From Pelargonium nanum (taxonomy: Eukaryota > Streptophyta > Magnoliopsida > Geraniales > Geraniaceae): a stretch of 37,472 nucleotides of DNA. Each line of letters starts with the position of its first letter. The first letter of the stretch is position 1. Positions 11,990 through 23,200 of this stretch are shown here, in pieces. The stretch covers positions 1 through 37,472 of the forward strand of contig JAYMTF010000393.1 of NCBI GenBank assembly GCA_036897485.1. Direction: 5' to 3'. Under the pieces are notes generated by a model. The model ran no database searches, was not told the origin of the DNA, and worked only from the letters and a program-made list of their open reading frames with translations. The position numbers and the translations under genes are program-made.

Positions 11990-12200
11990 TAAGTTGTAAA
12001 TTCATTATTCATGTCACAATACGACACCTGATTCGTTGACACTGCTTATTTTGTTTTCGTGTTAAACATGGCGTGTTCGTGTTGACATGTGCAACACGAT
12101 TACAAAATATATCGTGTTTATGTAATTGGATTGTGCAACACATACAATCTTGAACATGACAAGAACACGACACACTCGCACGGACAAATTTTCAGCACTA
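11990..12200 (-). mobile_element. decayed hAT-like MITE related to the one at 13729-14100
   Basis: The segment shares, in reverse orientation, the unusual vocabulary of the 13729-14100 element: GTGTTCGTGTTGACA-like and ACACGACAC-like runs and GGATTGTGCAACACA. Its right end AATTTTCAGCACTA resembles the other element's terminus AATTGCCAGCTCTA in reverse complement. It is about 211 bp and no target duplication remains. The limits are approximate. Confidence 0.45.
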
Positions 12201-13236
12201 ACCTTAGACCCTCATTTCACTTTCGATGTTCATCGCATTAAAACTAAATGTCTTGATCTTAAACTTTTGTTTTCTATTTTGTGAAGATAAATTAACTATA
12301 ATCACTCCTAGCTAAAATGTAAATTTCCAAATAATTAAGAAAAAACAATACTTGCATTAGGTACATAGGTTAGGTCATGTGTATGCGTATGATCAAAATT
12401 ACATAGATTTTATATTTGAGTGGGTGGAGACATATGCTATGGAGATGAATCTGCCGACACATACAAACAAGTCTTCAATGCTTTAAGTTGCTATGTTACA
12501 TCAAGATTACAATTAATCCACATGTACATGCTAACATTGCCTAATTGTATCAATTAGGTATAAAATAATAATAACATTAAAGTATAACATTCGGATTACC
12601 AATTTTATAAAGTAATAAGAACTAATAATTCAAGTGAGAATGATATTCGTATCACATTTGTGGGCACTCGAAGCTCGACCTTCATTTTGCGAGCTCAATG
12701 TGCATAAAATTGCACCAATCAATTTTAAAATTGGTTAGAAGGATTCACACAAATTCATACAAATACACACAAATTCACACATTGACTTTATGCGAGCCGC
12801 ACCCAAAAGTGTACGTATTTAACAACTTTTTTATCAGACTTAATATGTATTGTTAAGTTTTTAAACACACAAAAACTGACGAAAAATAACCCGATAAAAC
12901 AAAGTGTATTTTTTATCAGCCCGTTTAGGCCCGCCCGCATTGTCATACATACATTTTCCGCCAAAACCCGAAACCCAATCTGGTAAAGGATCCCAATTCG
13001 AAATTTGTGAAAAGACGAAAACACCATTCTACATTATTTTTTTCAAAATTCGGAGAAGGAAAATAGAGGCACTCTTGTTGCTTATTCAATCTCGAAGTCG
13101 CAGAGAGGAAGGTCTTTGATCGAAGCTCCGACCACTCAGAGAGTTGGAGAAGAACCAGAGGAGTTATTATATTTCGACGAATTTTCGATTTCTGATTAAT
13201 TGGACGATCATCATCGACCTGTTCGTTATTCAAGCG

Positions 13237-16218
13237 ATGTTCAAGTTCTGGTAATCATCGCTTTTCTTACCAAAAAAAAAAAAAAATCATCGCTTCAACT
13301 GTATCGTTTTTACGACAATTTTCGCCTATTTCTGATTTTTGTTGTTGTTGTTGCAATTCAGTGAGTGACTGATGCCTTTTTTCTTCATTGAATTCGCATG
13401 ATTTTGATTTAGGATAGAGAAAGTTAATTTTGATAGCTTTATGCGATTTCGTGCTGCTACGGTTTGTATTGGTGATAATTGATTTCTGTTCTGGAATTTG
13501 TGGCATGTGTAATTTTCGATAACGCTTAATAGCAAGTTTCCAAGGATTATATGAATTTTGTTATTTTGCATTGTGAAAGCTGACAAAATGTTCTTTGAGT
13601 AAATGTTTGGGATAATTTGAAATTGCATTGCAGACTTTTAATACATTATGAAATGGATATATAATCTTTAGTTTTAGTCACTAGATGTTTTGGAGCATAG
13701 TGTTTGGCCCATGATCAAACGAAGAAGCTAGAGCTGGCAATTCGTTTATGTTTGTGTCGTGTTGAAGGTTGACGTATGTGTGTTGCACAATCCAACATGA
13801 ACTCGACACGTTTGACACAGTAACTAAATGGGATGTGTTGACACGACACGAACACGGGCTAACACATTCCGCACTACAGAACCAACACGTTTGACACAAC
13901 ACTATCCAACATGTTAGCACATTTTTAGGACTAATTTTCAATTATACTCTTTAAGTCTGCATGTTGGGTGCGTCACAGCATGACTAATTAACCATGCGTG
14001 CGTGTTTTGGAAGCCCAACACGAACAAGATATGTTCACAAAATGTGTGAAGTCAAACACGCTAGTTTCATGTCGTGTTACGACACGAATTGACAGTTCTA
14101 GAAGAAAGTAGAAACAATGCAAATCTAGAATAATCTTAACTATCCAAGAACAATGTTGCCGGTACGTAGCATATTTGGATCAATGTTCTGCAATCTGCAT
14201 TTTATTCCATAATTGATAAATCATTTAAAATTGTTTTAAGGCTGTAGCTTCCAACTGCCAATTCTACCCTTCAAATACATTGATGCCTTTTACTGTTAGA
14301 GATTTTTTTTTTGGTGAGTGGATATGCATGTAAATATACGCATACTTCAGACCTATACATACCAGCTTGATGTGAACTTTGTACTTCAAAGTTTAAATTT
14401 GCTTTGGAATTGATAATTAATCTGCATTATGCCATTCTTATGAGGCTTGGCTCATTGGTTTTCCTCATAATTACATCGTTATATCTATTAGCTGTGTGCT
14501 GTACTGATATAAACAATGTTGAACATTTCCTTAACACCATGTGTGGGTGGTTAATTCATGGTTGTGGCCTATAATTTTCTGGTCATACTTCACTTGCAGT
14601 TTGTTTTTGTTTTTTTCCCCTCTTGATGTGGATCTATGATTCTGTATAAATATAATTTGAGTAGATTTGTTACATTTCAGATACTTATTTTCTGATTCAT
14701 ATCTACTGCCTTCTACATCGTCGTACACAAACGGTTGAACCTTGATAATGTGCAGGGGTTCTCAAGAGCCCGAAACTCAACCACGTCTGCAGGTAAATTC
14801 ACAATCTTGGTATCCTCCGCCTGCAGATAGCACTCCAAATTCTTCTCGTCCCTCAACACCAGGTAGCAGCTCTTCTAATGGCTTCAGCTTACAGAGGCCT
14901 CTGTCTCCATCACATGTTTCACCTGCTGAAGCGGCAGGAATTACTAATGTTCTAAAGGATAAAAGGTATGGATCCCGATTCATGATCTCCAAATACATGT
15001 TGTTTTCAATCAGAAACCAAATGAAGGTTTCTAAGCTAAGAGGATTGTTCACTGTAATGATCCACCACGTATAACACATCATTGTCTAGTGGTGTTGGAA
15101 AGCAAACTAGTTTAACTAATTTGTTGAATTGTCAAATTAGCTGTGGGGAAAAGGCCCCTCAGTCTAGTGCTTTTGCTGCGCTTGCTGTTTCTGATCATTC
15201 TTTTATTATTTCTGTGTTTTTCTTCTTAGTGTTGATGAGTTAAAGAAGCTTTTGTCAGACAAGGATGCATACCATCATTTTTTCCTCTCACTTGATCAGG
15301 TTAAAATCCAAAACAATGTAAGTTGCAAATCCTTCTTGCGTGGTTTAGTTGATATGTATCTTCATTCTAATACTAGCTCATTATACAGAAGCAATGTTTC
15401 TTTGATTTTCTAGCAGTTTCCAGGGTCTGATGTTTTCTGTTTTGATGATTGTAATTAGGTAAGAGATGAGCTCCGGAAGGAGACTGTGCAGCTCACAAGT
15501 GAGTACTTGAATTATGAACTCTATTAACTGACATCTCTAAAAAAATTCAACTGGGGTACAAATTTCTAATTTTATCTCTTGTTTTGATGTGAGTGTAGGG
15601 GAGAACTTGGAAAAAGAACCTTGCATAATGGAACTTCGGAACCAGGTGAAGTTCGAAGTTGTTTTCATTTTATTACCTGTGGTTGGAATTAGTATACTAA
15701 TTATGTTCCGTTTACATGACCACAGTGCAGAATAATCCGGACAACCGAGTTGGCTGCTGCACAGGAGAAACTAAACGAGCTCGATAAACAGAAAGAGGAG
15801 ACCTTGAAATTCTATTCTCCCACGTCCCTTCTTCATAGGCTTCAAGGTAAATAGTATATCAAATTATACGAATTCCATAGTACCATAATATTTCAATATA
15901 TCTATCTTGAGATCCTTGACTCACGTATAAAATACATCTTACGGAGAATTTTGCTAAAAGATTCATTGTTTGGGAAATGGCTGAGTTGTTGTTGTTGTGA
16001 TGATGATCAAATAACTCTAAAATGCAGATGTGATGAATAAGACAGACGAAGAATCCGAAAACATGCACAAGCAACTTCTTGACAGAGAGATTGATCTCGG
16101 GGCGTTTGTTCAGAAATACAAAAAGCTTCGGATCACTTACAATAGGCGAGCACTTACTCACCTTTCTGCAAAAACGACATTGGGTGACAGACATAACCTT
16201 GTCCATTGTGAATATTGA
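13237..16218 (+). CDS. VPS37: VPS37 homologue, ESCRT-I subunit
   Basis: Seven exons: 13237-13250, 14756-14965, 15230-15317, 15459-15498, 15599-15645, 15726-15846 and 16028-16218 (TGA). All introns are GT-AG and every phase fits, giving 236 residues. Exon 1 encodes only MFKF plus two bases of W5; the start MFKFWGSQ matches plant VPS37, which supports this tiny exon. Residues 6-60 are Ser/Pro-rich and disordered. The Mod(r)/VPS37 domain covers about 65-220, with SPSHVSPAEAAGI, SVDELKKLLSDKDAYHHFF, RENLEKEP and FVQKYKKLR. VPS37 joins VPS23/TSG101 and VPS28 in ESCRT-I on endosomes, which sorts ubiquitinated membrane proteins into multivesicular bodies. After HLSAKT the protein continues TLGDRHNLVHCEY, a little longer than Arabidopsis VPS37-1 as I recall it. 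Intron 1 (1505 bp) carries a hAT-like MITE and, 2 bases after the donor GT, a poly(A) insertion. The family call is secure. Confidence 0.93.
13253..13295 (+). repeat. poly(A) retro-insertion at the VPS37 intron 1 donor, 11-bp target duplication
   Basis: AATCATCGCTT is repeated exactly at 13253-13263 and 13285-13295. Between lie TTCTTACC and thirteen A. The first repeat starts right after the donor GT (13251-13252), so removing the insert would leave the donor and its surroundings unchanged. The insert looks like the tail of a 5'-truncated retroelement; its end, TTCTTACC before poly(A), resembles the TTCTTC before poly(A) at 8632-8679 (minus strand). Confidence 0.45.
13729..14100. mobile_element. 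hAT-like MITE in VPS37 intron 1
   Basis: A 372-bp element with imperfect terminal inverted repeats: TAGAGCTGGCAATTCGT at the left and, in reverse complement, TAGAACTGTCAATTCGT at the right (15 of 17). Flanks are GAAGAAGC and GAAGAAAG, a decayed 8-bp target duplication (first six bases identical), as expected for hAT elements. The interior is made of ACACGACACGAACACG-type runs and has no coding capacity. It is non-autonomous. Confidence 0.7.
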
Positions 16219-16619
16219 AAAAATTAATTTCTTCATTTCTTGGTTCTGTATTACATTTTGGATTACCTGTAATTTGTTAGCAGTCAGGATTTGGACTATT
16301 GTATGTATCAGTTTGTAGTTTTCATTAGCTAAAACTGTTCAATTTCCGCTGACTTGCAATACAAGCCATCATCAAATCCTCCCGTCGTATTTTCTCTGTT
16401 ATTTGAAATCGCGAGAAACTAAGAAATGGGTTGGGTTCAAATGATTGGTTAAATCCCGCTTGGTACGCAACCCATGAAATAAATATGAAATGACAACTTG
16501 CATGGGTTTCTAAGGTTCTGTGTTGTATAAGTGAATAAATATTGCTGAGAGGAAGTGTTAAAAGGGATGGAAAGATGTTTCGAGGTATAACTGACCATTT
16601 GGGCCCGAAGTTCAATATG

Positions 16620-16661
16620 TATTTTTCAATAATGGGCTTGTATTTTTCAATAATGGGCTTG
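16620..16661. repeat. perfect 21-bp tandem duplication
   Basis: A 21-bp unit beginning TATTTTTCAATAATGGG occurs twice head to tail (16620-16640 and 16641-16661) without a mismatch, so the duplication is recent. It lies about 400 bp beyond the VPS37 stop. Confidence 0.9.
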
Positions 16662-18120
16662 GTTTGGGTGGGTTTCGAAACCAACTGTGAAATGGGTTTG
16701 CGGAAATATGGGTTTCGAAAATAATTGGAGTAAAAAAAAGTGAAGTTGGGGAAATAAGAATTGGGTCTCAAATGGCCAACTATATAAACATAATAGGCTT
16801 AACAACAATTTGGCCAACAGGCATAACAATTTGATGTTCATAAACGCCTATGATGCTAATCTGTCACCCCCAAACTAATGTAACAAATTTATTCTTCTTC
16901 AACACGTACTTCAAAAACTAGGCCACGGCGGTACATTCAATTGACAAACAAATATATATTTTAATTTACTCCAAACTCTCATTTTTATGTTCTCAAAACT
17001 TCATAATCGTAATTAAATAAAAGTGAGATTACAAAGGAAAAGAAAATGAGCATCAATATTGAAGTAAATGTTTAGTGAAGACATTCTTCCGCAACCCAAA
17101 TAGATACACTATTTATAACAATCAATAGTTCTATAATATCAAGTTCATATAATGTGAGAGGGAAAAAATGCTTATTATGTGAATTTTCTTGAGCTTATAA
17201 TTGTATGCCTTTGCCAATTTTCATTGAAAATGAAACCTTCATGTCCTCTATTGTAGGTTAGAATTTAACATATACTCTATAAATTCTCGAGAATAAAAAA
17301 TACTTTTAAAATAACAAATTAATTGAACGACAAGAGCTTTCGCGAATTTGCTTTTCTATTGTGTCAAAAGTGCATTTATGTTAGAAGAAGATGACCCTGT
17401 GTTTTGTAAACATTTTATTGTGAACATAAACCAAAAACCTTGAAAAGCTCAATGTATAAGTTTAGATGCTTAATTGTGGTTTGGGTAAAATTTGAGTATG
17501 ATCTTTTATCACCCAACTTAGGAAAAGAATTACAATGAGCATTTCAAAATTTGGTAATCTCTTGCTTCAATTAATATAAACAATATAATGTCATGTTTAA
17601 AATGTTGAAAGTAACTGGTGCTACACGAGAAATTATAAATCGGGATGGGTGACGTAACACATGACACTCGAACACCACATAATCTCCATCCCGCGATACG
17701 AAGCTTGCTCCAAGAACTTGTACTCGAAGCGCGTGTTTTTGTTTTGCTCGACAATTATATATATAGTATAATATCACCACGTACGGAGGCTTGAACACAA
17801 GATCTTATAAAATATCTAAAGCGTCTTAATTATTTGGCACAACATGACTTGGTCTGAAACGTGTGTCAAAAGCACAGGACCAAAAACTTTTGTCCGAAGC
17901 ACGCGCCCGAAAACATAGCTTCCGAAACCAAGATGCATATATGTTTTCATATGAGCTTCTCCTAAATGTGGCAGTTAAGTTAGTGTAATATTTAGTTAAG
18001 TAGTTAGTGTAATATTTTTACTCTTATATTCTCGTGATCATCTCTCATAACAAACTTTAGAAATACTGATTAACTTATTATAAGGATATTGTCGACAATA
18101 CATGAATAGCTAATTTCCGT

Positions 18121-18145
18121 AAAAAAAAAAAAAAAAAAAAAAAAA
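18121..18145. repeat. (A)25 homopolymer
   Basis: Twenty-five consecutive A. I looked for flanking direct repeats that would mark a retrotransposon tail and saw none. Confidence 0.95.
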
Positions 18146-18527
18146 CTTCTCATTTCAAGACAAAATTTCAACAAAAACTACACACTCAGTTTGAAACGAA
18201 ATGAATACTTGAAAAAGACACGTGTGTTTTCTAACTTGATATGTTTAGTCCCGCGGCGCACTCTGTCAGGTATACTCTTTTTTCCGGTCTAAACCATGAC
18301 TTTTTGAGCATGCCCGCAAACTCGCGGTTGACACTTTTAAGCCGTTTTATCACACTTAGACTAATTCCCATTCGAGAATAAGTCAAAGTTAAAGCTCATC
18401 CCTCTCACCATAGGTGTGTTGAGCGGATATCGAAGCAAACACTTTTCTCACTCATGCATCATGTGTAGCCAACTGTGTCACTACCCATTAGTTCATGTAT
18501 ACTCTTTTCACTATGAGCTAGAAGAAA

Positions 18528-18834
18528 AATGCTAAATGTACAAAATTTTATGTACAAAATGATGTGGCAGTCTACGTGGCGAATGCTTATTTCGTTTTTT
18601 TTTTTTTTTGTAGTTTAAAATTTATTTTAACGAATAACAACCCGACGTATATGATACCACCACCCTCGCATGAATTTCTGGCGCGGAGCGCCCGGTTTAT
18701 TAGACATATTGCACACGTGGCGCGTTTTGATCGAGCTAAATTACCAAAAAAATATTTAATGTGTCGTGTCTCATTTGTTGACACATCATTTTGTACAATT
18801 AGTTTTGTACAAAATTTTGTACATATACATTGCT
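18528..18834. mobile_element. MITE with about 45-bp terminal inverted repeats
   Basis: The left end (AATGCTAAATGTACAAAA, then ATGTACAAAATGATGTG) matches the reverse complement of the right end (GCAATGTATATGTACAAAA, then TTGTACAAAATGATGTG) over about 45 bases with small gaps. The interior is partly GC-rich with no coding capacity. I found no convincing target duplication, so the superfamily is open and the limits are approximate within a few bases. Confidence 0.65.
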
Positions 18835-19993
18835 CAAGCATAATATAATATAACTATACAACATTTTTTTTGATAAATTTATGTAGTAGTTAATTATAGA
18901 AAACTAAAAAATGAATAAAAAAATAAAAAGATATAGGAGAAGGAGATGTGACATGTCCGAAATATTGGGCATGGCTTTTGGTGAAGCCTTGGCTGCGAGA
19001 AATTAACGTAAGTGAGAGAGTCCCATTTGCGAACCTTTTTTTTTTGTTCTACCGTTTGAAGCAGTCCTTGCTCTCTAACCCGCACGTGCTTCTTTCTTTC
19101 ACGCGCCTCTTCTCTTCGTACCCACCACTCGCAAGTCGCAACCCAAACAAAAAATTAATTCACAAATTTAAAATATTATTTATCTAAAAATTTATACCAT
19201 ATATTTATAAAACAAGAAATAAATTGCTACATTTAATTTTCCTATGACATATATTTTCCTATTAATGTTTGAAATGAAAATTTTGGTTTATAAAACATGT
19301 TAGTCTTAAAATGAATAAAAAGTTGATCTGACAAAATCATCATTATCATTTTGTACGATAAAAAACACGGAGTACAACAAATTTGACATACATAATACTA
19401 GTAAAATTATAAATTATAACGTATTAAATTGCGAACACATTTTCTTTACTACTCTAAAAAGCCAACTTCTTCGGTTTTCTGCATTGACAGTGTTGTGAAC
19501 GGATCGATTTATGTAACCGAAACTCGTTCATAGAAAGATGAAATATTATTGAAACTCCACTCCACATTTCCATAAATTACTTATTTATTGATAAGAATGT
19601 TAAAGTCGATGCAACTGGCAACAATCAGATATTTTTACGTTAAAGCGCTTTTTAAGTTTCTTTAAATTTATCAATTTATACGGTAATATTTAATATACAA
19701 TATAATTAAACTTGGAAACATAATTTTAAAAATTATTGTTTAGTAATTGTCATTATAAATACATAAAATGATAAATAAAAGTTTAACTCTAATTGGACTG
19801 ACATAGCATTGCTAAAATAAAAAAAAAAGTTTACCAAATATGGTAGAAAATAAATAAAAATGGTGAAAATAATAATAAAAAGAAAAAACAAATAACTTCA
19901 GTTTTATTATAGCAATTCCAACCGGTAACTGACGGCACGCGCATGTACAGCGCGTGAGAGGTGACCACAGGCTCAGGAACGCTTATAGTGAAC

Positions 19994-19999
19994 GGCCCA
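19994..19999. promoter_or_regulatory. site II (TGGGCC) motif upstream of PABP
   Basis: GGCCCA, the reverse complement of TGGGCC, lies about 286 bp before the PABP start codon. Site II motifs bind TCP factors and are typical of plant genes for translation and growth. A single six-base motif is weak evidence. Confidence 0.25.
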
Positions 20000-20284
20000 A
20001 CTTCCAGCGGCCATGCAAAATCCGCACAGCAGCAACTCTCGAACTCGTTTTCTTTTGGTTTAATATTTCTTCTCACCAATCTCTCCCCAATCACTCCTAA
20101 AATCTCAATCCTCCTCTAAAACCAGAACAGACCCAATTTTCTGCTCCTCAATCCAAACAAACCCATCTCCTCAAAAACGCTACTTATGATCATTTGATCG
20201 ATCAACGCAACGAAATCGAAACCACTATTGCTTATTTCTTTGTTTTTTGTCTGTGATTAATTGGCATTTCGTTTTCCGATCAAT

Positions 20285-23200
20285 ATGGCTGCTCCTTCCA
20301 CGGTGGCCTCCGCCGCCGCCGCCGCCGCCACGACGGTGTCGCTCTACATCGGCGACCTCCACCCCGACATCACCGACGACCATCTCCTCCACTTCTTCAA
20401 GGATTACAAGAGCCTCGGGTCCGTACGCGTTTGTCGCGATTCCAACACCGGCCGTTCTCTCTGCTATGCCTACGCCAACTTCATCGATCAACAAGAGGGT
20501 ACTTATTTTTATTTTCGTTTGTGAATTGTGATCGGTTTTTTTAATTTAGTTATTGCAAATGTAGTATTGAATTTTGATTGGGATTCGAGAATAGAGGGTG
20601 AGAAAAATGGGGTTTATTGTTTGTGATCGGTAAAGTGTGCTCTACGGATCTTTTGATGCCATTTGTAATTTGATTGAACTGTCTCTGTTTGGTTCTCTGG
20701 AGAGGAAAAGGAGTTGTGGATTTTGGGTATTTTGGTAATGTGGAATTTGGGTTGATTGGTTTCAGGTTTTTGTGTTTTTGGATTAAACCGATTGCCGGAA
20801 TGGATAGCCAATAGGTTCATTTGTTCTGAATCTGTTTGCTTGATGTGAAGTTATCTGATAGAGGACTAAATTAGAGGGTTTAGAAGTTTAAGTACAATTT
20901 TACTAATCCAGAATTCCGGATTATGTGATTATTGTTTGGCTTTGGAAAATTAGCTGGATTGAGTTCAAGATTAATTTCGATCCTGGCAATCACATTTTAC
21001 TTTGTTTTCTGATTGGCGTCTTTGTTCAATATGTTATGCTCAATGAAGAACTAACCTCGCAACTTTCATGTATGAAGATTGCAGTTGTTAGATGAGAGAC
21101 TATTCAGAGAATGTAATGATTTAACACTTTTTCTTACCTAAAACTTACATCTCGTTTCCTATATCTGAACAGATTGTTGGTATGTAATTGTCATTTGTGA
21201 CAGAGATTCTTGCTCTGCTTCTTACTATGATGATGAGATATTTATGTTGGTTATTATATTTATATGTATGTGTTTGTCAAATAAAAATATGCATTAATGA
21301 TGTTTGAAGTTTTGATTAAATTTCTTCCTTTTTGGTTTATGCTGTTTAGCTGTTAATGTGATGGAAACAAAGAATCACACTGTGTTGAATGGAAAAGTGA
21401 TAAGGGTTACATGGTCACATCGCGATCCTGATGCAAGGAGAAGTGGAGTTGGAAATCTGTTCATTAAGGTACTTGTCTTCATGCTTTTACGGATCATTTG
21501 ATGGAACTACTAGTGTATCATCATCATCTTCTCTTTGATGTTTTGTTATTATTTTTACAGAACTTGAATGACTCAATTGATAATGTTAGACTTCAAGAAA
21601 TTTTTCAAAAATTTGGCAACATTTTATCTTGCAAAGTTGCCGTATCTGATGATGGTACGAGTAAAGGCTATGGTTTTGTTCAATTCGAGTCTGAGGAATC
21701 TGCCAATGCTGCCATAGAGTCCCTTAATGGATCAACTGTGGGAGACAAGCAGATGTACGTTGAAACACACCAATTATATTGTACTTATTATACATCTGTA
21801 TCTGAATTCTAGTTGTGTTTGGTCAATGGATAGTTTCTGTTTTTAATCGTTATTCTACTTACAGATATGTTGGCAAGTTTCTTAAGAAGAGTGACCGGGT
21901 TTTCCCCGGCCCAGATGCTAAATATACAAATCTGTATATAAAAAATTTGGATCCTGATCTCACAGAAGAGTTCTTACGTGAAAAGTTTTCCGAGTTTGGA
22001 AAGATAGTTAGCTTGGTTATTGCAAAGGACGACAATGGGATGTCTAAAGGTTTTGGCTTTGTAAACTTCGAAAGTCCTGATGATGCTAAGCGAGCACTAG
22101 AAGCAACGAATGGATTAGAACTCGGTAGGTTATGCATCCTTTTATGTCCATTTGCGACCTTATTAAAAGTTAACTGATGCTGTATCTGTTTATTGAACAG
22201 GCTCAAAGGTTCTCTATGTAGCAAGGGCTCAGAAGAAAGCAGAGCGTGAGCAGATTTTGCGTCGTCAGTTTGAGGAGAAACGGAAGGAGCAAATCTTAAA
22301 ATACAAGGTATTTTTTGGGCATTTCTCTTTTAAGACTTCTTAACTTGTGATTCATCTTTTACTCCTTAATTTTGTAGGGCTCAAATGTGTATGTGAAGAA
22401 CATTGACGATGATGTCACTGATGAAGAGCTACGAGAACACTTCAGCCAGTGTGGCACAATAACATCTGCAAAACTTATGCGAGATCATAAAGGAATGAGT
22501 AAGGGGTTCGGATTCGTATGCTACACCACACCTGAGGAGGCCAATAAAGCTGTGAATACTTTTCATGGTAAGTTTAATTAGGTTATGTTGTAATATATTA
22601 ACGGCTTTTATTCTGTAACGGCCTCTTAGAGATAAACACACAAGCCCTTGCTTTTGCAGGGTACCTCTAAACATTCAAATCAATAGCTTTCCTCTTGAGC
22701 TCACTGAACTAACTCTTTCTTGTATATCTGCAGGGTACATGTTTCACCGGAAGCCATTATATGTGTCTATTGCTCAGAGAAAAGAGGACAGACAAGCGCA
22801 ATTGCAGCTGCAGTATTCACAACGTATGGCCAGTCTCCCGGGCCCTTCCACTACCGTGATTCCTAATGCATTCCCTCCTTTTTACTATGCGGCTCCTTCT
22901 AGTGTTGTCCCGCAAGTCCCTCCTCAACCTGGGTTCGTGTATCAGCCTTTGGGATTAAGGCCTGGATGGAGAGCTAATGGCTTTGCACCTGCAACAAGAC
23001 CAGCCTTCCAACCGCCACTTCCTATTGTAAGCACTATCCATTCTTTTCAGCAACTCGGGGAAACCTTATCGTAATATAGGATAGAAGAGGCTCATTAAAA
23101 GCTTACAATCCCAACAATTTTAATATTCTGGCTTTGGATAGTCTCATTTAACCAATAGTTTGGGAATTTCTAGATTCATTGAAATGATCCAAATTAGTAA

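Larger units (their letters stand above)
4741..13236. other. 8.5-kb gene-poor intergenic region
   Basis: The left end is the PLATZ promoter and the right end (roughly 12900-13236) the promoter and 5' untranslated region of the VPS37 gene. Between them the DNA is AT-rich with no open frame showing a known domain. Supported contents are listed separately: SINE at 7691-7841, poly(A)-only insertion at 8632-8679, (AT)10 at 9870-9889, hairpin at 10558-10588, direct repeats at 11187-11400, hAT-like remnant at 11990-12200. A further possible foldback element lies about 10090-10460, where the motif ATAACGTTTG and GATCCT-type motifs recur in both orientations, but its limits are unclear. Short A/C-rich units related to CACACAAATTCA repeat at about 12747-12780. 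Confidence 0.6.
16219..20284. other. 4.1-kb intergenic region before the PABP gene
   Basis: The left end is the VPS37 3' untranslated region; the right end, from about 19900, is the PABP promoter and a pyrimidine-rich leader (about 20040-20180). Listed separately are a 21-bp tandem duplication, a 25-A run and a MITE at 18528-18834. Moderately GC-rich patches at about 17640-17940, 18240-18520 and 18940-19140 look like transposon debris or old genic sequence, but I cannot assign them. No open frame has a recognisable domain. Confidence 0.6.

Noticed and set aside
16325..16771. A 148-codon minus-strand open frame after VPS37.
   Set aside because: Phe/Asn/Ile-rich composition expected from AT-rich DNA, crosses the 21-bp tandem duplication, and has no domain.
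20225..20494. A minus-strand open frame with Gly/Val/Glu-rich product.
   Set aside because: Antisense of PABP exon 1; an artefact of its GCC-repeat codons.
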